Of a stretch of DNA of 64,000 nt, positions 9,063-16,601 are shown piece after piece (the first letter of the stretch is position 1; the number at the start of each line of letters is the position of its first letter). The stretch is taken from contig NZ_JBHSCW010000001.1 in NCBI RefSeq assembly GCF_042651425.1, forward strand, positions 682,001-746,000. The letters run 5' to 3'. A model generated the notes under the pieces. It worked only from the letters and a program-made list of their open reading frames with translations, did no database searches and was not told the origin of the DNA. This DNA comes from Fodinicurvata halophila. GTDB taxonomy: Bacteria; Pseudomonadota; Alphaproteobacteria; Kiloniellales; DSM-21159. The position numbers were made by a program, and so were the translations under genes.

Positions 9063-9922
9063 CTCTGCAGTCCCCGTTCAAGCGCTTGCATGCACGTGCG
9101 CGTTTCAGCGCTGCGCGTCTTCTGCGACAGGATACCCTGAGCATTACCGGGAGATGGGGGCCTGTCACAGGGTTCGCTGACGACAAGGTCATGTTGCGTC
9201 ATTACGGCCGTTGTGGGACCTGGTCGATTGCGGTTGTCGAGGCCTTGGCACGGGCGGGGATGGAGGCGCAGAAGGCCGGAAAGCCGGTACTCTTCTTGGA
9301 TGCGGGGGCCAACATCGGCCTTGTGACGATCGGTTTGCTGCGCCGCGCTCCTTTCAGGGCATTGGCTCTGGAGCCTGATGGAGCAGCGCACGCCTTGCTG
9401 GTTGCCAACATGAAGACGCAGGGCCTGTCAGGCCGGGTCAGAGTGCTGAGGGTGGCCGCCGGCGCCCCGAAGCACCCCGGTCGATATGTCCTATTGCAAC
9501 GTCATCCCGGCAATGGCGGGGATATCCGCGTTAGTGACGAAACCCTGGATAGCTCGGAAGCACCGCTGGTGGGCTTGGATGCGCTTCTGGAGGATGAGGA
9601 CTCGCAGCTGCTGCTCAAGATCGATGTTCAGGGCTATGAACCCGAGGTTGTCGCGGGTGCTCTGCAATCCCTCGCTCGGGCAAGACTGGCAGTGGTGGAA
9701 TTCTGGCCGTACGGATTGCGGTGCCGCGGTCATGATCCTCTTGGGTTTGCGTGCAAGCTGCTTGCCCTTGCTGCGTCGGTTGCTCTGATCGAGGACGAAC
9801 ATTGCTGTCAGCAACCGGTCTGGATTGATCGTGAAGAAGCCCTGTCCCGCCTGCGGCAGTTTACGAATGACAAGGCTGAACCAGACCACCAGCTCGAAAT
9901 CCTGATGAGGCCGAGTGAATGA
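9059..9922 (+). CDS. FkbM-family SAM-dependent methyltransferase
   Basis: A 287-aa methyltransferase of the FkbM family, which in glycan clusters commonly O-methylates sugars. Motif I is FLDAGANIG (about residues 78-86); the acidic ribose-binding residue is in LALEPDGAAH; and the FkbM signature is LLKIDVQGYEPEVVAGA, where LKIDVEG is usual. I chose the GTG at 9059 because it overlaps the TGA of the upstream gene (GTGA) and follows an AGGAAAGG about 8 nt away; the longer open frame upstream reads over the MurG-like gene. Its own stop overlaps the STT3 start (ATGA). The position suggests that the glycan is methylated, but the acceptor cannot be read from sequence. Confidence 0.85.
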   Translation: MTLQSPFKRLHARARFSAARLLRQDTLSITGRWGPVTGFADDKVMLRHYGRCGTWSIAVVEALARAGMEAQKAGKPVLFLDAGANIGLVTIGLLRRAPFRALALEPDGAAHALLVANMKTQGLSGRVRVLRVAAGAPKHPGRYVLLQRHPGNGGDIRVSDETLDSSEAPLVGLDALLEDEDSQLLLKIDVQGYEPEVVAGALQSLARARLAVVEFWPYGLRCRGHDPLGFACKLLALAASVALIEDEHCCQQPVWIDREEALSRLRQFTNDKAEPDHQLEILMRPSE

Positions 9923-12312
9923 CGCTTCGCCAGTTCCCCGCGATGCGGCGTTGTCTGCCTGTCCTCTGGACCCTGGCCGTCCTGGCCGGGCTTGCGCTGC
10001 TGGTCGGCGGGCTTCACGCCTATCATGCGTCGCTTCCCTTCGCCGAGGAATGGGCCGAGAATGTGATCGACTCGGGCCGGGCCCCTGCGGACGAACGCGC
10101 GGCCCTGGAACAGGCCTTCAGGGACGATCATGGCTGGAGAGACAGCGAGGGGGCCTGGTCGGCCTGGCCGGACGGGCGCGACAGCTACTACTTTCTGCGC
10201 CTTGCCAGGGAGATCGCGAACGAGGGATCCCCCTGCCCGGAGCAGGAGGGGCGCTGCTGGGAGACACGGATTCTGCCCCCGGAAGGGCGCCCCATGTTCG
10301 ATGCCCGCGCGCCGCATCCCTGGTCCATCGCCCTGGTCCACAGTGCTCGCCAGGCGCTCGGAGATTCGCCCGCTCTCCTGCACAGCGGGCGGATCCACAA
10401 TGCCCTGCTGCTCATCGCCTGCGCCGGACTGATCTACCTCGCGGTCATGCGGCTGTCGAAGGAACTGGGTCTGGACACTTCCGGTGCGGCCCTGGGCGGA
10501 GCCATGGGTGCCGTTGCCCTGGTCCTCACACCTGTGGTGATCCAGCGCACCTTCACCATCGATGATGACGGCTGGCTCGCCCTGCTGCTGCTGATCACCT
10601 TGCTGAGCGCGGGATCTGCCCTTGGCAAGTCATCCACAGGGCGATTCGCCTGGGTAAGTGCCCCGATTGCCGGGTCAGCCATCGGCATGCTTGCAGCAGC
10701 TTCGGGCGGCTGGCCGTTTGCCATGGCCATGGTGGGCTCTGCCTGGCTTGCGGCCCTGCTCCATGCCGTCGTGGTCGTGGACGCTCACGATCGACGGCGG
10801 CGCGCGTTGGGTGCGACACTGGTCGTCCCGCTCTTCATGGCGGCCGGATTCCTGGTTTCGGCCTATCTGTTGGCCCCGAGCGTGCTGGAGGGACTTGCTG
10901 CAGGCACAACGGACACGCTTCGTGGCAGCACCGGTGATCCATCGGGTGATTCCTTCGCCTCCGTCAGGGAACTGCAGCCGCCCGATTTCCAGCGCCTGCT
11001 GGAACTGCTGGGCTGGCCGCTGATGCTGCTGGCGCTGGCTGGTCTGCTGTTGGCTGGACTGGCGCTGCTTGCTCTGGCCAGGACGCTTCTCAAACTGCCA
11101 TGGGCCAACTGGCTGGATCGCTTCGTTTCCCTGCCCAAGGCGCAGGCCACAACGTCCCCGGCCTTTCCTGCGTGTCTGCTGCTCCTGCTCGCCTGGCTTC
11201 TGGGGGCCCTCTGGGTTGCACGAACGGGCGAGCGGTATCTGTTCCTGCTTGCCCCGGTCCTGGCCGTGCTGGCGGGTCTTTGTGTAGCAGGGCTGGCTGG
11301 ATCGTTGAGCAGGCTCGGGCTGCGACCAGTGGCCCGGATAGGGCTGGTGGTGTTGCTGGGCTTGCCACTGCTGGGAGTCATGGCTGTGCAGGCCCGTGAC
11401 TTGATCGCGAATACCCGCCCTGCGTTCACGACGGCCTGGGCAACGGTCTTGACGGAGCTTCAGCGGAAAACGCCTGCGGAAGCCGTTCTTCTAGGGTGGT
11501 GGGATATCGGTCATTGGGCAAGCTTCTGGACAGAGCGGAACGTAGCAGTCGACGGCGCCAGCTTACGCTATCCGCGCGTCCATGATGTCGGCCGCCTGCT
11601 TGCTCTCGATCCGGAGGATCGCGATACCTACCGTGACAGGCTGATGGCCGCTGCCTGTGGAGCGAATACGCATCCGCGTTCTTGCGAAGGGCCGTTCGTC
11701 CTGCTGACCTCGAGTAACCTGCTGCATCAGGAAGGCTGGATGCTCTCGGGATTCTGGGCGTCGGCACAGCCTCAGGACAGTGGCGAAGAGCCGATGGACC
11801 GACTTGATCGTGCCCGACAGGAGGCGCCCGGCGCGAGGGTCTGGTCAACCGGATGGCATGCCTGTGAGGTGGGAGACAACGGCCGCTACGACTGTCCGAT
11901 GGGCGTGCGCAGCGCGAACAATTGGATCATCGAGCGCTTTGTCGGAACACCGCAGGCGCCTGACGAATCTCGCCTGATCGTGCGCAATCGGGCGACCGGC
12001 GAGCAGGCCGCGATTCCGCCCAACCTTCTGCGGATCGCAGGCCCTCAAGGCCTGCGCGATGTGTCTCTCGGACAGACGGAGGGAAATCCGGGGGTATTGC
12101 TGGACAGCGTGAACCAGCGCGCTTTCCTGGGCACCCCGGAGATGTTGAGGTCCCTGGTGGCCCGCCTGGTCCTGTTGCAAGGCCGCTATGACGAAGCCTT
12201 GGCCGTGCCCCTGGCCCAGTCCGATACGGTCGCTGGGGAGCGCGTCACTGCCTGGTGGCTTCGCTTGCCTGGAGGATCGGATCGACCAGATGGCCGGCCT
12301 CAAGTCGAATGA
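9919..12312 (+). CDS. STT3/PglB/AglB-type oligosaccharyltransferase
   Basis: A 797-aa multispanning protein that should transfer a lipid-linked glycan en bloc to Asn in periplasmic proteins. OST hallmarks appear in the right order. A first external-loop Asp motif, DSYYFLRLA (residues 88-96), matches the D-x-Y-x(n)-R-x-A pattern of PglB/AglB. A TIDDDGW motif (213-219) corresponds to the second acidic motif. GERYLF lies near the last helices. The signature WWDIG (527-531) replaces the usual WWDYG. About 11-13 hydrophobic segments precede a soluble C-terminal domain of ~290 residues. It is much longer than O-antigen ligases or PMT enzymes. The start overlaps FkbM, and the 3' end overlaps the convergent ABC gene by 68 nt. 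Confidence 0.9.
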   Translation: MTLRQFPAMRRCLPVLWTLAVLAGLALLVGGLHAYHASLPFAEEWAENVIDSGRAPADERAALEQAFRDDHGWRDSEGAWSAWPDGRDSYYFLRLAREIANEGSPCPEQEGRCWETRILPPEGRPMFDARAPHPWSIALVHSARQALGDSPALLHSGRIHNALLLIACAGLIYLAVMRLSKELGLDTSGAALGGAMGAVALVLTPVVIQRTFTIDDDGWLALLLLITLLSAGSALGKSSTGRFAWVSAPIAGSAIGMLAAASGGWPFAMAMVGSAWLAALLHAVVVVDAHDRRRRALGATLVVPLFMAAGFLVSAYLLAPSVLEGLAAGTTDTLRGSTGDPSGDSFASVRELQPPDFQRLLELLGWPLMLLALAGLLLAGLALLALARTLLKLPWANWLDRFVSLPKAQATTSPAFPACLLLLLAWLLGALWVARTGERYLFLLAPVLAVLAGLCVAGLAGSLSRLGLRPVARIGLVVLLGLPLLGVMAVQARDLIANTRPAFTTAWATVLTELQRKTPAEAVLLGWWDIGHWASFWTERNVAVDGASLRYPRVHDVGRLLALDPEDRDTYRDRLMAAACGANTHPRSCEGPFVLLTSSNLLHQEGWMLSGFWASAQPQDSGEEPMDRLDRARQEAPGARVWSTGWHACEVGDNGRYDCPMGVRSANNWIIERFVGTPQAPDESRLIVRNRATGEQAAIPPNLLRIAGPQGLRDVSLGQTEGNPGVLLDSVNQRAFLGTPEMLRSLVARLVLLQGRYDEALAVPLAQSDTVAGERVTAWWLRLPGGSDRPDGRPQVE

Positions 12313-14023
12313 CCCTGTCGCAATACCTTGCCAGGTAGTCCCGGTGCGTGACGATCAGCACCGTCATATCGTCCAGGGCCATGAGAGTCTGTAGCACGAC
12401 TTCTTCCGTTTGCGGATCCAGGGCCGCGGTGGGTTCATCGGCCACCAGGACAGCCGGATCCGTATAGAGGGCACGCGCAATCCCGACCCGCTGACGCTCA
12501 CCGCCGGACAACCGCGTCCCGTTTTCGCCAAGGGGCGTTTCCAGGCCGGCCGGGAGACTCTCCACAAGGCTCTGGAGCCCGGCCTGGCAGAGAGCGCGAT
12601 GGACTCGTGCCTCGTCCACGGATTCGGAAGCCAGGCCCAACGCGACGTTGGCGCGCAGGCTGTCATCAAAGAGGACAACAGTCTGCGGGATATAGCCGAT
12701 CCGGCGCTGCCAGGCCCGGCGCGCTTCTGCGATGTCATGCCCATCCACCAGGACCCGGCCGCGTGAGGGCTCCAGAAGTCCGAGCACAACATCCACAAGG
12801 GTGCTCTTGCCAGCGCCGCTGGGTCCCATCAGACAGACCTTCTGCCCTTTGCGGATGGTCAGCGAGACATCGACCAACCCGGTTTGTGCTGCTCTCTCGT
12901 GACGGAAGCTGACGGAGTCCAAGCGGAGCTCGTCTCGGAAAGGAAGGGGGCCCTCCACGCTGGTTCCGGCAGCCTCGCGCGCTCCGGCTTCCAACTCGGC
13001 AATCTCCGCCTGCAGGGTGGTGATCACCGGTCGGGCATGCTCGAGGGACTGCAGGGACATGATCAGCCAACTGATCGAGGGGATAAGGCGAAAAGCCGCT
13101 GCCGCAAAGACACCCAGCAGCGGGATCATCTCCGTCACGCTCGCGTCCCTGGCAAGCAGCACGAGGATAACGCCGACCATGCTGGCCACGAACAGGACCT
13201 CAAACCAGAGGCGGGGAATGCGCTGTAATGTCTCATGACGCCGTACGGCGCGCGTCATCACGCCGGTGTGCTGGCCATACCAGTCGATGACCTCCGCCTC
13301 CCGGCCCATGAGCTTGAGCTCCTTGAACAGGGCAAATCCCTTCTGGAGGGTGCGCAAGCGCCGACCTTCGTGCTGCTGGCGGCGCAGGCCCCACTTTGCC
13401 AGTGTGCGCCGTGTCAGTCGGTGCAGGCCCCAGGAGGCGCCTCCCACCAGACAGACGGCAACCAGAGCACCCTTGAACTCCACTGCGAACAGCAGGACCC
13501 CAACCCCGATGCAGACCAGCCCTTCCACCATGATCCGCAACAGGGGCATGACTCCATTATGCCCGAATTCGGTGGTCTCAGTGGTGACGTTGCGCAGAAG
13601 CTCGGCGGTGTTGCGCCTCAGGTGAAAGCTCAACGGCTGGCGCATATAGAGACTGAAGAGACGTTTCGAAAGTTCCTGCTGCAGTGCCGTTACGTAGCGA
13701 ATCTGCATCCAGCCAAGCAGGCCGAGAAAGAGGTTCTTCACGACAAAGACGAGGAGCAACAGGACGAGTCCAAGGACAGCCAAGCCTTCCCCTGATAGGT
13801 CCAGGGGCAGCTGCGACACTATCGAGGCAAGGCTCCCTTCTGTCTGGGCTCCGCCCTGCCCGGCTTGTTCGAGCAGAAGTGCCGAAACAGGAATGACGAG
13901 GCCTATGCCCATCACCTCGAGCGCGGTTCCAAGCAATGTCCATCCGGCCAGACGCACGAAGCCCCGAAGCTGGGCTCTGGTCATGAGGTCACGGATCTGA
14001 CGAATACGGATGGACATGAACAT
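12245..14023 (-). CDS. ABC exporter, MsbA/PglK-like candidate glycolipid flippase
   Basis: A half-transporter of 592 aa with six membrane helices in the first ~320 residues and an ABC ATPase at the C-terminus. The ATPase motifs are complete: Walker A GPSGAGKST near residue 400, LSGGERQR near 503, Walker B VLVADEPTAALD, and the IVTHR switch histidine. Fused TM-ATPase exporters of this kind include MsbA and PglK, the flippase of the Campylobacter N-glycan. In this locus it is the only candidate for moving the lipid-linked oligosaccharide to the periplasm, since no Wzx is present. It is transcribed toward the STT3 gene, and their ends overlap by 68 nt. The start may be ATG 14023 or 14017. Confidence 0.88.
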   Translation of the reverse strand: MFMSIRIRQIRDLMTRAQLRGFVRLAGWTLLGTALEVMGIGLVIPVSALLLEQAGQGGAQTEGSLASIVSQLPLDLSGEGLAVLGLVLLLLVFVVKNLFLGLLGWMQIRYVTALQQELSKRLFSLYMRQPLSFHLRRNTAELLRNVTTETTEFGHNGVMPLLRIMVEGLVCIGVGVLLFAVEFKGALVAVCLVGGASWGLHRLTRRTLAKWGLRRQQHEGRRLRTLQKGFALFKELKLMGREAEVIDWYGQHTGVMTRAVRRHETLQRIPRLWFEVLFVASMVGVILVLLARDASVTEMIPLLGVFAAAAFRLIPSISWLIMSLQSLEHARPVITTLQAEIAELEAGAREAAGTSVEGPLPFRDELRLDSVSFRHERAAQTGLVDVSLTIRKGQKVCLMGPSGAGKSTLVDVVLGLLEPSRGRVLVDGHDIAEARRAWQRRIGYIPQTVVLFDDSLRANVALGLASESVDEARVHRALCQAGLQSLVESLPAGLETPLGENGTRLSGGERQRVGIARALYTDPAVLVADEPTAALDPQTEEVVLQTLMALDDMTVLIVTHRDYLARYCDRVIRLEAGHLVDPILQASEATRQ

Positions 14024-14364
14024 TCCGGGCGCAGGACTGGCAAGGAAACGGGCAAAGCTTCCTGCCGATGGCGCTGAGAAAAGAATATCCGAACGACTCT
14101 GTAAAGGAATTCGTTATTGAAGCCATTTATAGTGCCCAGTCATGGGGCATTGCCGCAGTGTGGAAACAAACAGTATGATGCAGCAGCGCCGCGATGGAGC
14201 TTCAGCCGTGCGAAGCTTGCCGGAGGCGTCGGAGCGTCCTCTTCACCCGAAGTCGGAAAGTTGCGACCTGCGCAAGTATTTGCTTTGGAGCAAATGAGTT
14301 GGTTTTTCTGGAAGACAGGCAGAGCGGGGATTATCGAGCTTCTGTTCCCGGTGCCAGGAATGCC
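14024..14364. other. AT-richer intergenic region between divergent flippase and phosphoglycosyl transferase genes
   Basis: About 340 nt, less GC-rich than the flanking genes, between two divergent glycan genes. A TATAGT (14128-14133) could be a -10 element for the rightward gene, but I see no matching -35. An open frame continues upstream of the chosen transferase start to an ATG at 14194, but its product there is Cys/Arg-rich and not like the family. Confidence 0.4.
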
Positions 14365-14985
14365 ATGCAGACTCCATTCAGCGGCAGGCAGGAGGTGATC
14401 AAGCGTGTCGAGGATTACCTGATTGCGACCCTGGCGCTACTACTCGCAAGTCCGTTGATGGGTCTGGTGGCCATTGCCATCAAACTGGGATCTGGTGGGC
14501 CCGTTCTTTTCCGTCAGCGCAGGCTTGGCTTGCATGGCAAGCCGTTCGTCATACTGAAGTTCCGCACCATGGCCAGAGAGACCTGTGATACCGGGGAAGA
14601 GGGAACCCGGCCGGACGATCCACGGATCACGCCCGTCGGACGCCTGCTTCGCCGGGCCAGTCTCGACGAGCTTCCGCAATTCCTCAACGTGCTGCGCGGA
14701 GAGATGTCTGTGGTCGGGCCGCGCGCCCATGTGCCCGGCATGCAGATCGATGACAGGACCTATCTGGAAACCGTGGAAGCCTATGCCCTACGCCATCGCG
14801 TGAAACCGGGAATCACCGGCTGGGCCCAGGTCAACGGCATGCGCGGCGGCATCCGCACACGCCAACGTGCCCGCCGCGGCGTGCGACTGGACCTCCAGTA
14901 CATCGACAACTGGTCCCTCTGGCTGGATCTGCGCATTCTTCTGCGCACGCTTTTCGGCGGCCTGACCGGTCGGAACGTTTTCTGA
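14365..14985 (+). CDS. Monotopic phosphoglycosyl transferase (PglC/WcaJ-like, polyprenyl-P sugar-1-P transferase)
   Basis: Transfers a sugar-1-phosphate from a UDP-sugar to polyprenyl phosphate, the first membrane step of glycan assembly. With the ATG at 14365 the protein is 206 aa, the size of minimal PglC-type enzymes. It opens with the re-entrant helix (LIATLALLLASPLMGLVAIAIK), then KFRTM (65-69), the catalytic Asp-Glu pair in SLDELPQ (101-102), and the GEMSVVGPRAHVPG and KPGITGWAQVNG blocks. An AGGAA lies just before the start; an ATG at 14194 would give 263 aa with a poorly conserved extension. It probably initiates the glycan extended by the nearby transferases. The sugar (GlcNAc, diNAcBac or another) is not determinable. 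Confidence 0.88.
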   Translation: MQTPFSGRQEVIKRVEDYLIATLALLLASPLMGLVAIAIKLGSGGPVLFRQRRLGLHGKPFVILKFRTMARETCDTGEEGTRPDDPRITPVGRLLRRASLDELPQFLNVLRGEMSVVGPRAHVPGMQIDDRTYLETVEAYALRHRVKPGITGWAQVNGMRGGIRTRQRARRGVRLDLQYIDNWSLWLDLRILLRTLFGGLTGRNVF

Positions 14986-14995
14986 ACTTTCCACG

Positions 14996-16216
14996 TTATT
15001 TCAGCAACGGCCGGATGCGCTCCATGGCTTCGCTGAGACGGGCCGGCGAGCTGGCGAAGCACAGACGGACGAAGCCTTCGCCGGTGCTGCCGAAGGCGGC
15101 ACCGGGAGCCAGGCCGACGCCGGTTTCCTCGAGCAGTTCCTTGCAGAAGGCCAGACTGTCGCGCATGCCGTCGATGGCGAAGAAATTGTAGAAGGAGGCC
15201 TGGGGACGGGCGATGCGTACGCGCTCCAGGTCGGAAAGCCCCTGGTAGACGATCTCGCTGCCTTCGCGGCAGCGTTCCACCATCTCGGCGACGAAATCCT
15301 CACCCTCGCGGATGGCGGTCAGCGCACCGGCCTGGAGGAAGGTCTGGCCGCCCGACGTGCTGTATTCGATGAGGCGGCCGAGTATGTTGCCGAGCCCGGC
15401 GGGGTGCACCATCCAGCCGATGCGCCAGCCGGTCATGGCCCAGGCCTTGGAGAAGGAATGGATGGCGATGAGGGCGTCGTCGGGCTGCGCCAGGCTGAGA
15501 AACGAGGGCGCCACCGGGCGGTCATAGGTGAAGCGGTGATAGACCTCGTCGGCCAGCAGCCAGATGCCGTATTCGCGGCAGAGCGCCAGCACCTCCTCCA
15601 TCTCCTCGCTTTCCATCATCCAGCCGGTTGGGTTGCCCGGCGTGGCGATGAAGAGGGCGCGCGGACGCTCGTTCTCCAGGATGCGCGCCAGTTTCTGCAG
15701 GTTGAGAGCGAAGCCGCCCTCGGGCTTGGCATCGAGCCCCACTTCCACCGGCTGGCCGCCGGCCACCTTCACCGCCTGCACCACGTTGGGCCAGATGGGC
15801 GAGATGATGGCCACCCGGTCGCCGGGGCGGACCAGCGTCTGCATGCAGAGCATGACCGAGGACATGCCCGAGGCCGTGACCGTGATGTTCTCGGGCGCCA
15901 GGGCCGTATCCAGCAGACGATTGTGATAGACGGCGAGACTCTCCCGCAGCTCGGGCAGGCCGCGCTTGGGCGTGTAGTACGTGTTGCCGGCCCTCAGCGA
16001 GGCGATGGCGGCCTCGCAGATGAAGCCGGGGGTAGGCAGGTCACCCTCGCCGACCCACAGCCCGATCAGGTTCTCGCGGCCGAAGCCGGCCTCCCACACC
16101 TCCTGGATCAGGGAGCCCTCGATACTCTCGGCCTCCGGCCGCAAGGGCGGCGAAAAACCCTCGGCTGGCGGGTGTTCTGGTGGCGGTGCTGTGGAATCCG
16201 GAGACGGGAGGGTCAT
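14996..16216 (-). CDS. PLP-dependent aminotransferase, class I/II
   Basis: A fold-type I aminotransferase of 406 aa in the AspC/AlaA-like group. The PLP lysine is in SFSKAWAMTGWRIGW. Other family marks are the GEGDLPTP region, YTPKRGLPELRESLA, the TPGNPTGWMM asparagine loop and LLADEVYHRF. It has a Pro-rich N-terminal extension of about 25 residues before the family begins. The amino-acid substrate cannot be told from these motifs. It stands alone, converging on the phosphoglycosyl transferase gene with only 10 nt between stops. On the minus strand a TTGACA occurs at 16328-16333 upstream, but no clear -10 goes with it. Confidence 0.88.
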   Translation of the reverse strand: MTLPSPDSTAPPPEHPPAEGFSPPLRPEAESIEGSLIQEVWEAGFGRENLIGLWVGEGDLPTPGFICEAAIASLRAGNTYYTPKRGLPELRESLAVYHNRLLDTALAPENITVTASGMSSVMLCMQTLVRPGDRVAIISPIWPNVVQAVKVAGGQPVEVGLDAKPEGGFALNLQKLARILENERPRALFIATPGNPTGWMMESEEMEEVLALCREYGIWLLADEVYHRFTYDRPVAPSFLSLAQPDDALIAIHSFSKAWAMTGWRIGWMVHPAGLGNILGRLIEYSTSGGQTFLQAGALTAIREGEDFVAEMVERCREGSEIVYQGLSDLERVRIARPQASFYNFFAIDGMRDSLAFCKELLEETGVGLAPGAAFGSTGEGFVRLCFASSPARLSEAMERIRPLLK

Positions 16217-16349
16217 GATCGGGCGCTTCCTCTTTCTGGCATTCGTTATTCGTTATGCATCAAATGGCAGTGTCACAGAAGGGACAAAGAACGGCTGGTC
16301 TTCACAGGCATGTCACAACCTGGATCATGTCAATTGCCCTATAGTGCAA

Positions 16350-16552
16350 TCGAGTGGAGTTGTCGGGAAGGGCGTTCTTCGATGTTCCCCATGAGCGATC
16401 GGCCCCCGCGTCCTTCCCTTCATGCAGTTCGACCACTCCCGCTTTTGCGTATCACCTGTTCCGGCTTTGTCTGTAAGACTCTGACACGCCTTCCCCTGGA
16501 GCAACAAAGCCGGAAATGCGGTCAGGCGGCCAGGTAGGCCGCCTACTTTTTT
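16350..16552 (+). ncRNA. Candidate small RNA with two stem-loops and an intrinsic terminator
   Basis: The 385-nt gap between two leftward genes ends, on the plus strand, in a strong intrinsic terminator that serves no visible plus-strand gene. Before it lies a 12-bp perfect stem (TTCCGGCTTTGT at 16459-16470 with ACAAAGCCGGAA at 16504-16515). Further upstream is a nested helix, GAGTGG (16352) with CCACTC (16433) and GGGAAGG (16365) with CCTTCCC (16412). A TATAGT (16340-16345) could be the -10. CCTTCCC occurs twice (16412, 16489) and could pair with Shine-Dalgarno sequences. It does not resemble 6S, SRP, tmRNA or RNase P RNA. The ends are approximate. Confidence 0.35.
16524..16552 (+). terminator. 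Rho-independent terminator
   Basis: An 8-bp perfect stem, AGGCGGCC / GGCCGCCT with a 5-nt AGGTA loop, is followed by ACTTTTTT. The T-run fixes the orientation as plus strand. The leftward acetoacetyl-CoA synthetase gene ends at 16602, and the hairpin could also help end its transcript, although on that strand the run precedes the stem. Confidence 0.75.
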
Positions 16553-16601
16553 GGGACCGCATCTTCATCCTCCTGCGGGCATCCATGAAGCTGCGTGCGC
16601 C

